In this document: one piece after another, positions 7,343 to 12,975 of the stretch
Layout of the letters: each line of letters opens with the position of its first letter
How positions within the stretch are numbered: the first letter of the stretch is position 1
Assembly (NCBI GenBank): GCA_903905685.1
Contig: CAIVHI010000293.1
Coordinates: 1-12,975 of the forward strand
DNA length: 12,975 nucleotides
Direction: 5' to 3'
Origin: an uncultured Bacteroidota bacterium
Lineage (GTDB): Bacteria; Bacteroidota; Bacteroidia; Chitinophagales; Chitinophagaceae
Program-made: the position numbers and the translations under genes
The notes under the pieces: generated by a model
Databases searched by the model: none
Told to the model about the DNA's origin: nothing
The model's input: the letters and a program-made list of their open reading frames with translations, nothing else

Positions 7343-8296
7343 ATGAAAGTAACCGAACAAATTGCAGCATCCAATAAGACGATCATCTCGCTGGAAATCC
7401 TCCCGCCAACCAAAGGCAAGAGTATCGAGTCGATTTTCAATCATGTGGACCCGCTGATGGAGTTCAAACCTTCGTTTGTAAACGTGACTTACCACCGTGC
7501 AGAGCAGGTTTACAAAAAACGCCCCGATGGCACCTTCGAACGCGTGGAAATTCGCAAACGCCCAGGTACAGTAGGTATTTGTGCGGCTTTGATGACCAAG
7601 TACAATGTGGAAGCCGTGCCCCACCTCATTTGCGGCGGCTTCAGTAAAGAGGAGACCGAAAATGCCCTTATCGACCTCCACTTTCTCGGCATCAAGAACG
7701 TCCTCGCCCTTCGTGGCGATGCCGCCGCCAACGAAAAAGTGTTCGTGCCCCACCCTCAAGGCCATAAATATGCCGAAGACTTGGTGCGCCAAATAACCAC
7801 CCTCAATGCCGGCCACTACATGGAAGAAGATATCATGGACGGTGTTAAGACGGACTTTTGCATAGGTGTGGCAGGCTATCCCGAAAAGCACTTCGAGGCC
7901 CCCAATCTGGATACCGACATCATGCACCTGAAAAACAAGATAGACATAGGTGCCAACTATGTAACCACCCAAATGTTCTTCGACAACGAACATTACTTCA
8001 ATTACTTAGACCGCTGCCGTGCCCACAACGTGCATGTGCCCATCGTTCCGGGACTAAAGCCACTCACCAACAGGAACCAACTTACCAGCATTCCCCGGTT
8101 CTTCAACGTGGAAATACCGATTGAGCTGTGTAATGAAATGGCCAAAGCCAAAACTCCTGCCGCTTGCGACCAAGTGGGTAAGGAATGGCTGTTGCACCAG
8201 TGCCGCGACCTCCTGAAACGCGGCGTGCCTATGCTCCATTTTTACACCCTCAGCAAGCCCGATGTGATTTACGGTGTGTTGAAGGAATTGTTCTAA
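7343..8296 (+). CDS. metF: Methylenetetrahydrofolate reductase
   Basis: A 317-residue single-domain enzyme, slightly longer than E. coli MetF (296). It reduces 5,10-methylene-tetrahydrofolate to 5-methyl-tetrahydrofolate using FAD and a reduced pyridine nucleotide, supplying the methyl group for methionine synthesis in the cytoplasm. The proton-donor glutamate is Glu18 in SLEILPP (Glu28 in E. coli). The segment VPHLICGG at 92-99 replaces the usual THLTC-type strand. Asp126 in LRGDAA matches the folate-binding Asp120. CIGVAGYPEKH is a family landmark, Gln210 in TTQMFFD matches Gln183, and PGLKPLTN and HFYTLS complete the TIM barrel. The ATG at 7343 is supported by the family's N-terminus. I see no methionine or S-adenosylmethionine riboswitch in the 87 bases upstream. 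No other methionine gene is adjacent. Confidence 0.97.
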   Translation: MKVTEQIAASNKTIISLEILPPTKGKSIESIFNHVDPLMEFKPSFVNVTYHRAEQVYKKRPDGTFERVEIRKRPGTVGICAALMTKYNVEAVPHLICGGFSKEETENALIDLHFLGIKNVLALRGDAAANEKVFVPHPQGHKYAEDLVRQITTLNAGHYMEEDIMDGVKTDFCIGVAGYPEKHFEAPNLDTDIMHLKNKIDIGANYVTTQMFFDNEHYFNYLDRCRAHNVHVPIVPGLKPLTNRNQLTSIPRFFNVEIPIELCNEMAKAKTPAACDQVGKEWLLHQCRDLLKRGVPMLHFYTLSKPDVIYGVLKELF

Positions 8297-8344
8297 TCAA
8301 CTCCTTCGATATGACCTACCCTCTTTGGGCAAGGTAGTACCAAC

Positions 8345-8403
8345 ATAATACGGTAGGCTCAAAACATGCATTTGAAATGCCGGTTTTGAGCCTACCGTAT
8401 TAT
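8345..8403. repeat. Perfect 21-bp inverted repeat (hairpin)
   Basis: The left arm, 8345-8365, is the exact reverse complement of the right arm, 8383-8403, separated by a 17-base loop that has its own small complementarity (CATTT/AAATG). It begins 48 bases after the metF stop. No T-tract follows on the plus strand and no strong one on the minus strand, so it is not a standard intrinsic terminator, although a stem this long could still stop or stabilise a transcript. It could also be a small dispersed palindromic element. Confidence 0.85.
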
Positions 8404-8598
8404 CGGTCGTGCATCTGAAACTCCGTCTCCTTGGCGATGCCTTTCTACACTCGGCTCGGAAAGCCCAATGAGCGTATACCTTATGGCTCCCGCTAAATGG
8501 CCTAACAAACGGAGACCTTGGGCAAAAAGCTGACCTAACTCATACAAAATGCGGAGCACTGTCACCATAGTGTTCGAGCATCCTGGCCGTCGATGTCC

Positions 8599-8606
8599 TA
8601 ATTTTG
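8599..8606 (+). promoter_or_regulatory. Possible -7 box for the stress-protein gene
   Basis: TAATTTTG matches TAnnTTTG. A weak TTCG at 8573-8576 lies 22 bases upstream. The predicted leader to the ATG at 8714 would be about 100 bases, longer than elsewhere in the window. Confidence 0.35.
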
Positions 8607-8713
8607 CATGCGCTATTGAGGCCGAAAACCCGCAATGAAATATGGGGGAGCAAACTACGGATGGCTCGGCAACCACCCAAAACAAGACTTGAAACAACAA
8701 AATTTTGAATTTT

Positions 8714-9319
8714 ATGAAAACGACAATCGGTATCTACGACAACCACGAACTGGCATTGAATGCCGTTATTGAACTGAAAAATTCAGGTTTCCATGTAAAA
8801 CACATCTCCATTTTGGGCAAGGCCAAAAAAGAAGTGCTGGATGACGACATGAACATTATTGCCGAAAGCCCCCTTAACTTGGGTGGAGTTGCGGTTGGCA
8901 CCGTTGCCGGCACAACAGCAGGGGCATTGGCCGGACTGGGCTTGTTGGCCGTGCCAGGCTTGGGTATCCTGATGGGTACAGGCGCACTGATAGGTGCCAT
9001 TGCCGGCTTCGAATTCGGGCTGATTGGCGGTGGGCTTGCATCGGTATTGATGAGCTTGGGTCTCCATAAAGATTCCGCAAAGGCTTACCAACAATATCTC
9101 GATGAAGACAAATTCCTGTTGATGCTGAATGGCAGCCACGAAGAGTTGGAAAAAGCCCACGACATACTCGTAAACCACGGCACGCACATGGACATTGCAG
9201 CGCACGACCTTGCCGAAAAAGTGACTCTACAAATTGCCAAGGAAAAAGAACGTGCCCATGCCGAATTTATGAGCCGTTTGGATAGCCAATTCCCATTGTC
9301 GGGCGGGGAAAGGGACTAA
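8714..9319 (+). CDS. YflT/GSP17M-like general stress protein with glycine-rich hydrophobic segment
   Basis: A 201-residue protein. Residues 1-50 (TTIGIYDNHELALNAV, ELKNSGF, HISILGKAKKE) match the small ferredoxin-like fold of YflT/general stress protein 17M domains. These look like an ACT-type fold with a central 'AVxELKxxGF' helix. Residues about 57-118 are a glycine-zipper-like, hydrophobic, alanine- and glycine-rich stretch that could insert in or associate with the membrane. The last 80 residues are charged and helical. Similar proteins are induced by heat, salt or cold, but their molecular role is unknown. The ATG at 8714 is chosen over the in-frame TTG at 8705 because homologous domains begin right at MKTTIGIYD. 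The stop is 24 bases from that of the convergent C10 peptidase gene. Confidence 0.8.
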   Translation: MKTTIGIYDNHELALNAVIELKNSGFHVKHISILGKAKKEVLDDDMNIIAESPLNLGGVAVGTVAGTTAGALAGLGLLAVPGLGILMGTGALIGAIAGFEFGLIGGGLASVLMSLGLHKDSAKAYQQYLDEDKFLLMLNGSHEELEKAHDILVNHGTHMDIAAHDLAEKVTLQIAKEKERAHAEFMSRLDSQFPLSGGERD

Positions 9320-9343
9320 TGGATTGTAATGCAAGGGTTCCAA

Positions 9344-11071
9344 TCACCTCCCAACCACCACCTTCGCATACTGCTTACCCCGGTTGGTGACCACTTCCAA
9401 GATGTAAATACCATTTGCAAGACCCGATAGAGGGATGGCCACGAGCGGCACCAATTCGGCTATGGCTCCCGATGCACAGGTGCGTCCCGATGCATCCAAT
9501 AGCCTAAAGTACTCGCCCACTGCATTGTTTAGGTCTGCGTAAATGTAATTGGTGGCCGGGTTGGGCGATACCATAATATGGTCCAACGCAGCATTCCCAT
9601 AAACAGCTATCGGGGTATTGTTTGCATACATGGGTGAAGCAGCCACCTGTCCCGATTTCCCCGACGTAGATTGATAAGCCAAAGTAGCCGTATAGGTGCC
9701 GGGTAGCAAGCCGGGGAAGGTAAATGACAATACGATACTATCGCCAACAGTTATGCTTAGGGGGGCCGATTGTTGCCGATAGGTTTTGCCCGGATAGTAG
9801 CTCGATTCAAGAGTCAAAGAAAGAGCACCTGTAAATATCCCCGGGTTCACATAGGCTGCCTTTGCACTCACGGTAAAGGTATCCGACGTGTATACTTTTT
9901 TATCGGTAGTCATTGAGTCGCCCATCACGAAAACGCGGTTGGTGTCGGGCTGAATGTGGATGAGGGCCGTATTGCCCTGCATAAAATTCAGGCTGTCGGG
10001 AATGATGCTGTCTATAGAGAAGTAGCCGTTATATGCCCCACCCCACCCCCAGTTGAAGTGGATGTTGCCGAGGTCGTCGTAGCCGTCGGCTAAAAAACTA
10101 TGCCCTTCGGTATCGTTGGCACCGTTATAAATCACTGGCCTTCCTGCATTCAGTTCGTCTTCCACCAATTGCCGCCAAGTCGCATCGGTATAGCCCGACC
10201 GTTGCACTCCAAGTATGTCGGCCCGGTAACCGAAGTAGTTTGCCAGCGCGTTTTGCGCATTTTCCGGAATCGGGCACCCTGCTTGCAGTACATAGGATGC
10301 GCTTGTCCTCACCCCATAATCCATATTAACGGCCACGCCGGCTTCGTAGAGCAATGCGGCAATGTAGGGATTGTTGCCCGCTATCGCATTGGGCATCAAA
10401 TTCCAGTGAATGGGATTGGCACCAAAATTAACGGCCAGCTGGCCGTAGGTTGCCGATAGGTAGCTGTGGGTGCCTATGCCCACTGCCGGCCATTGCCAAT
10501 ACTTCATGAGCTGCCCCATTGCAGTAGCCACACATCCCGTGAGTGCATTGGTCTTGGCCGTGGCATCGTAGGGGCAGTCTTGGTTGTAGTATCGGTTCTG
10601 GTTCCATTTTGCGGCCACCAACGGGCTCACCGCTGTAGTTTGTGTGGTGCGGTTGGCGGGCGCGCCTGCGGCAAATGCATCCCATTGGCTGCGCACGGCG
10701 GGGGTACCCGGGATGCCGGCCGCCACCGCAACGTCTATTTGGGTTGCCAGGCCGGCGAGGAAGTGCTTGCATGCCGGGGGGATATCGACCGTATCGAAAG
10801 CACTTTCCTGACTCCAAGCGGGTACCGGTTTTTCAACGTCATCTGCCGCAACTACCACGAAGCCCGTCCAGCCGAAACCAAACACGAAGTACAGCGGCAC
10901 CCCTGTGGTGCTCGATAGCCGGGTCGAGACCAGTGCCGCAGTATCATTACTGGACGTGTGGGCGCGAAAAAACGCCTCCGCAATGGTACGCGCGTCTTGC
11001 CTGGAGACCGGACGCGCATTTGCGGAGCACCAGTAAAACAGTATCGTGAATAAAAAAATGACCTTTTTCAA
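9344..11071 (-). CDS. C10 (streptopain-like) cysteine peptidase with T9SS sorting domain
   Basis: From a TTG start at 11069-11071 the product is 575 residues. It begins with a signal peptide (KKVIFLFTILFYWCSANA), then a Spi-like inhibitory propeptide opening PVSRQDARTIAEAFF (about 20-145). The peptidase domain (about 150-370) has Cys180 in TGCVATAMGQ and His324 in EGHSFLADGYD, followed by the family's FNWGWGG. A beta-sandwich region covers about 380-490. The C-terminal type A T9SS domain opens SPNPATNYIYADL at about 502 and closes with LSGLANGIYILEV and a lysine-containing end. Relatives include streptopain and the prtT-type proteases of Porphyromonas. It would be made as an inactive precursor and exported to the cell surface. 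The start is uncertain: an ATG at 11150-11152 would add 27 residues including a second hydrophobic stretch. TTG is preferred because a standard signal peptide begins there and a promoter-like box lies between the two. Confidence 0.93.
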   Translation of the reverse strand: MKKVIFLFTILFYWCSANARPVSRQDARTIAEAFFRAHTSSNDTAALVSTRLSSTTGVPLYFVFGFGWTGFVVVAADDVEKPVPAWSQESAFDTVDIPPACKHFLAGLATQIDVAVAAGIPGTPAVRSQWDAFAAGAPANRTTQTTAVSPLVAAKWNQNRYYNQDCPYDATAKTNALTGCVATAMGQLMKYWQWPAVGIGTHSYLSATYGQLAVNFGANPIHWNLMPNAIAGNNPYIAALLYEAGVAVNMDYGVRTSASYVLQAGCPIPENAQNALANYFGYRADILGVQRSGYTDATWRQLVEDELNAGRPVIYNGANDTEGHSFLADGYDDLGNIHFNWGWGGAYNGYFSIDSIIPDSLNFMQGNTALIHIQPDTNRVFVMGDSMTTDKKVYTSDTFTVSAKAAYVNPGIFTGALSLTLESSYYPGKTYRQQSAPLSITVGDSIVLSFTFPGLLPGTYTATLAYQSTSGKSGQVAASPMYANNTPIAVYGNAALDHIMVSPNPATNYIYADLNNAVGEYFRLLDASGRTCASGAIAELVPLVAIPLSGLANGIYILEVVTNRGKQYAKVVVGR

Positions 11072-11092
11072 CTGCCGTTGCTTATCGGATTC

Positions 11093-11100
11093 TAAAATTA
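11093..11100 (-). promoter_or_regulatory. Weak -7 box for the C10 peptidase gene
   Basis: On the minus strand these bases read TAATTTTA, one mismatch from TAnnTTTG, 21 bases before the proposed TTG start. TTTG at 11117-11120 lies only 16 bases upstream, shorter than usual. The box lies inside the coding frame of the alternative ATG start and so supports the shorter gene. Confidence 0.3.
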
Positions 11101-11203
11101 GGTTTTCCCGGGCACACAAAATGTAAAAAAACCAAGAAATGGCTCGTTGCATGAACGAGTTCTCCCCATATTTAGGGTAGCTTACGGGTGGCAAAACAAA
11201 AAA

Positions 11204-11235
11204 TTTGAATTTTGGGTGCCGCAGTCCTAATTTTG
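11204..11235 (+). promoter_or_regulatory. Full Bacteroidota promoter for the membrane-protein gene
   Basis: TTTG at 11204-11207, a 20-base spacer and TAATTTTG at 11228-11235 match the TTTG-N19-21-TAnnTTTG consensus without mismatch. The start codon follows 20 bases later at 11256. This is the best promoter match I found in the window. Confidence 0.7.
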
Positions 11236-11255
11236 CCCATCAAATTCTTTAGACA

Positions 11256-11807
11256 ATGAAACAGAACCGCAACAATATATTGCTCGTCGTCATTTTGATC
11301 GTCATGGGTGCCGGCACCCGCATGATCAATGCCGGCCTGCACATGCCCAACTATGCACCCCTCGTCGCCATCAGCCTTTTTGCCGGTGCCGTGCTCAAGG
11401 ATAAGAAATGGTTGGCGTTTGCCGTTCCCGTTCTCGGACAATTGTTGGCGGATGTTTGTTTCGGGTTGTTCACCCAAATTCCCGCTTTCTATGGCGTTAG
11501 CGGCATGTTGTTCAACTACGGTGCTTTGGCACTCGCAACATTGCTGGGCACCAAGACGGCATTGAAACCCGCCGCCGCAATCGGTGGCACCTTCGCCGCT
11601 GCCTGCGTTTTCTTCATGGTGTCCAATTTCGGCTTCTTTGCCGAGGGCTGGAACGGCTATTCGGCATCGGGCCTGATGAAGACCTATGTAGACGGACTGC
11701 CATTCTTCAAGTATACCGTTGAAGGCAACATGGTTGCCTGTGTATTGTTGTTCGGGGCTTGGTTCCTCGTGCCCCGCGCGGCTACCGCCAAAACGGCCAA
11801 AGCATAG
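11256..11807 (+). CDS. Polytopic membrane protein, DUF6580-like (possible ECF-type substrate-binding subunit)
   Basis: A 183-residue, strongly hydrophobic protein with four to six membrane helices (roughly 8-25, 34-47, 51-68, 84-95, 104-125 and 155-172). Landmarks are the early Arg plus HMPNYAPLVAISLFAGA, a DKKW loop, the VPVLGQLLADVCFG helix with a buried Asp, FFMVSNFGFFAEGW, a YVDGLPFFKYTVEGN loop and a final helix. This order fits DUF6580 proteins. Their size and membrane layout recall the substrate-binding (S) subunits of energy-coupling-factor vitamin transporters; that parallel is my inference and no ECF ATPase or T subunit gene is nearby. It has its own promoter and is divergent from the C10 peptidase gene. 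The C-terminus is a short alanine/lysine tail in the cytoplasm or periplasm. Confidence 0.78.
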   Translation: MKQNRNNILLVVILIVMGAGTRMINAGLHMPNYAPLVAISLFAGAVLKDKKWLAFAVPVLGQLLADVCFGLFTQIPAFYGVSGMLFNYGALALATLLGTKTALKPAAAIGGTFAAACVFFMVSNFGFFAEGWNGYSASGLMKTYVDGLPFFKYTVEGNMVACVLLFGAWFLVPRAATAKTAKA

Positions 11808-11953
11808 TCTTGCGCAGATAGAAAAGCTCCTTTTTGGGTGCAAATCAATAGTTTAGCTGAAAAGTTTTGCAATCACCCGGAAAATTTTTCCATAAACGGG
11901 CTTCCTGATTCCTGTTTTGGGGAAAACTTCCGGGTTTGTTTTATATTGCAGAA

Positions 11954-11961
11954 TATTTTTG
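11954..11961 (+). promoter_or_regulatory. TAnnTTTG-like box just before the lipoprotein start
   Basis: TATTTTTG fits the -7 consensus but ends only 3 bases before the ATG at 11965, which would require an essentially leaderless transcript. TTTG at 11935-11938 is 15 bases upstream, too close for a standard spacer. It may be a chance match in A/T-rich leader DNA. Confidence 0.2.
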
Positions 11962-11964
11962 GTT

Positions 11965-12492
11965 ATGAAAAAGCACATAGGGCCGCTGTTGGTGTTGGTA
12001 TTGCTTTTCGGACTGGTCTCCTGCAAATCGAAAGCGCATCGGGAGGCCCGGTTACTGAGCCGAACTCTGGACACTGCGAACGACACCCTGTTCAACGCCG
12101 AGCAGCAGTGGTCTAAACAGATGGCCTATGCCGTGAGTTCTGGCGACTATACCAAAATCAAACCATTCCGCACTCGCCTGCACAACCTTATCGATGCAGC
12201 CATAGCTTCTACAGGTGGATTGGCACCCTTGGCGGGGGCCGAAGATTTGCTTGCCGCCGAAAAAACGTTGCTGTCATTGGAAAAGAAAATATCCGAGCAA
12301 GACATGCCCGTTTTTGAAACCTTCCGGCTAAACACACCCATGGGTAAAGTCTCTGCCGCAGTGGAAAAACTCAACAAGGACGGCAAAGACGAGCAAGCCG
12401 CAGTGGCCCTACTCAAGAAACTCCGCGACGATTTTGCCGCCAAAAACGGATTCAAGTTTGCCGAGCCTGCCCAGAAAACCGACATGCCGTAA
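11965..12492 (+). CDS. Lipoprotein of unknown function, helical
   Basis: From the ATG at 11965 the product is 175 residues. It opens with a lipoprotein signal MKKHIGPLLVLVLLFGLVSC, lipobox Leu-Val-Ser-Cys20, so it should be lipid-anchored in the envelope. An in-frame TTG at 11917 would add 16 residues that spoil the signal, so it is rejected. The mature part is almost entirely alpha-helical and charged, with heptad-like Leu/Ala spacing (AEDLLAAEKTLLSLEKKI and AAVEKLNKDGKDEQAAVALLKKLRDDFAAK). This suggests a helical bundle, with no enzyme motif. A small periplasmic structural or ligand-binding role is possible but unproven. It is preceded by a 157-base gap after the membrane-protein gene and followed by the interrupted propeller gene with its own promoter-like box. 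Confidence 0.85.
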   Translation: MKKHIGPLLVLVLLFGLVSCKSKAHREARLLSRTLDTANDTLFNAEQQWSKQMAYAVSSGDYTKIKPFRTRLHNLIDAAIASTGGLAPLAGAEDLLAAEKTLLSLEKKISEQDMPVFETFRLNTPMGKVSAAVEKLNKDGKDEQAAVALLKKLRDDFAAKNGFKFAEPAQKTDMP

Positions 12493-12578
12493 AATGCTTT
12501 GCCACCAAAATACGCAAACACACACTTTTTTTGACAGTTCTATGACATGGCAGCCATACATGCCGCCTTCTTGAAGAT

Positions 12579-12586
12579 TAGCTTTG
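12579..12586 (+). promoter_or_regulatory. Possible -7 box for the interrupted propeller gene
   Basis: TAGCTTTG matches TAnnTTTG and ends 17 bases before the ATG at 12604, the same geometry as for the nitroreductase and PAP2 genes. No -33 TTTG is visible. If functional, the pseudogene may still be transcribed. Confidence 0.4.
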
Positions 12587-12603
12587 CAGCGGATTTATAC
12601 ATT

Positions 12604-12975
12604 ATGAAATTTTCTTTACGTTCTTTTTGCTGCACCACAGCTATATTGGCCTCCCTCACAGCCAAAAAAGCCAATGCCCAAGATTCGAAAACGCTGGTTT
12701 ACCCCGACGAAAAGCACTTCAAAAACATGCGGCAGTTGACTACAGGTGGCGATAATGCCGAAGCATACTTCGGGTTCGACAACAGCCACATCACCTTCCA
12801 ACGCCGCAATCCGGCTGAGCACGTAGATTGCGACCAGATATTTTATGGTGAGATTCCGAAGTCTACCAAATAGATGTTTGAATACAAGCGGGTTTGTTCC
12901 GGCAAAGGCCGCACCTCTTGCGCCTAGCTCTTGCCCGAAAACAAGCACTTCCTCTAAGCATCTACCCACAATGCG
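12604..12975 (+). pseudogene. TolB/PD40-type beta-propeller protein gene, interrupted by three in-frame stops (runs off the window)
   Basis: The frame opens with a signal peptide (MKFSLRSFCCTTAILASL, ending near KKANAQ). It then shows the start of a secreted PD40/TolB-like propeller: HFKNMRQLTTGGDNAEAYFGFD, HITFQRRNP, CDQIFYGEIP. It meets TAG at 12871-12873 (codon 90). Beyond that stop the same frame continues with family-like sequence (EYKRVCSGKGRTSCA), then TAG at 12925-12927 (codon 108), LLPENKHFL, TAA at 12955-12957 (codon 118) and ASTHNA. In relatives I know, the second and third stop positions are usually aromatic residues (as in 'TTCSYF.P' and 'ILFASTH'). No frameshift is needed. The first 89 codons could still be translated as a short secreted peptide, but the simplest reading is a gene decaying by point mutation. 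An in-frame TTG/ATG extension back to 12547 is not favoured because the signal peptide begins at 12604. Confidence 0.8.

Larger units (their letters stand above)
8297..8713. other. 417-base intergenic gap
   Basis: This is the only stretch over 300 bases without a gene. It holds a perfect 21-bp inverted repeat at 8345-8403 and a TAATTTTG box at 8599-8606. Reading frames across it are short and give no recognisable protein, and I see no tRNA-like fold. The roughly 190 bases between the repeat and the promoter-like box show nothing I can name. Confidence 0.6.

Noticed and set aside
6938..7993. A 351-codon open frame on the minus strand opposite the lipoprotein and metF genes
   Set aside because: It lies fully antisense to two well-supported genes, one of them metF with clear family motifs. 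Its translation is rich in His, Phe and Val with no domain or signal, as expected for a shadow frame.
9320..9343. Bidirectional terminator between the stress-protein and C10 genes
   Set aside because: Only about 5 bp of imperfect complementarity (GATTG/CAATC) can be formed and no T-tract is present.
11172..11843. A 223-codon minus-strand frame opposite the DUF6580-like gene
   Set aside because: The plus-strand frame has membrane helices, family motifs and a perfect promoter; the opposite frame has none of these and is rich in Gly, Glu and Gln typical of shadow translation.
12604..12975. Reassigned stop codons (TAG/TAA read as Tyr)
   Set aside because: The other genes in the window end cleanly at TAG or TAA at family-typical lengths, so reassignment would lengthen them all without sense.

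Overview
The window looks like an ordinary stretch of chromosome from a member of the Bacteroidota, probably Chitinophagales or a relative. I infer this from several things seen in the sequence. Two secreted proteins end in type IX secretion (T9SS) sorting domains. There is an S46 dipeptidyl-peptidase, a family found mainly in Bacteroidota and some Xanthomonadales. Shine-Dalgarno motifs are mostly absent, and several starts have an upstream TAnnTTTG box, the Bacteroidota sigma -7 element. Base composition is near 50% G+C and uniform. I see no rRNA, tRNA, CRISPR array, insertion sequence, phage gene or integrase.

Layout. 1-472 (-): N-terminal part of an M16 zinc peptidase cut by the window edge. 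689-1225 (+): secreted protein of unknown function. 1322-3505 (+): S46 dipeptidyl-peptidase of the DPP7-like (glycine) type, followed by a strong terminator. 3739-3936 (+): small unknown protein. 3954-4970 (-): T9SS-exported protein of unknown function. 5147-5776 (+): nitroreductase-family flavoprotein. 5899-6510 (+): PAP2 phosphatase-family protein with a substituted motif-3 arginine. 6677-7255 (+): probable lipoprotein. 7343-8296 (+): methylenetetrahydrofolate reductase (metF). 8297-8713: the only long gap, holding a perfect 21-bp inverted repeat. 8714-9319 (+): YflT/GSP17M-like stress protein. 9344-11071 (-): C10 (streptopain-like) cysteine peptidase with a T9SS tail. 11256-11807 (+): polytopic membrane protein resembling DUF6580. 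11965-12492 (+): lipoprotein. 12604-end (+): a TolB/PD40 propeller gene interrupted by three in-frame stop codons.

Most genes are single transcription units with their own promoter-like boxes, so no long operon is evident. The shared theme is cell-envelope and extracellular protein handling. Three peptidases (M16, S46, C10) could together break proteins into peptides and dipeptides for uptake, but nothing in the sequence ties them into one regulated system. The remaining genes are housekeeping (metF), redox (nitroreductase), envelope lipid or phosphate handling (PAP2) and stress.

I did not find a convincing undescribed multi-gene system. The observations most worth checking are the multiply interrupted propeller gene at the right edge, the perfect inverted repeat at 8345-8403, and the altered PAP2 active site.
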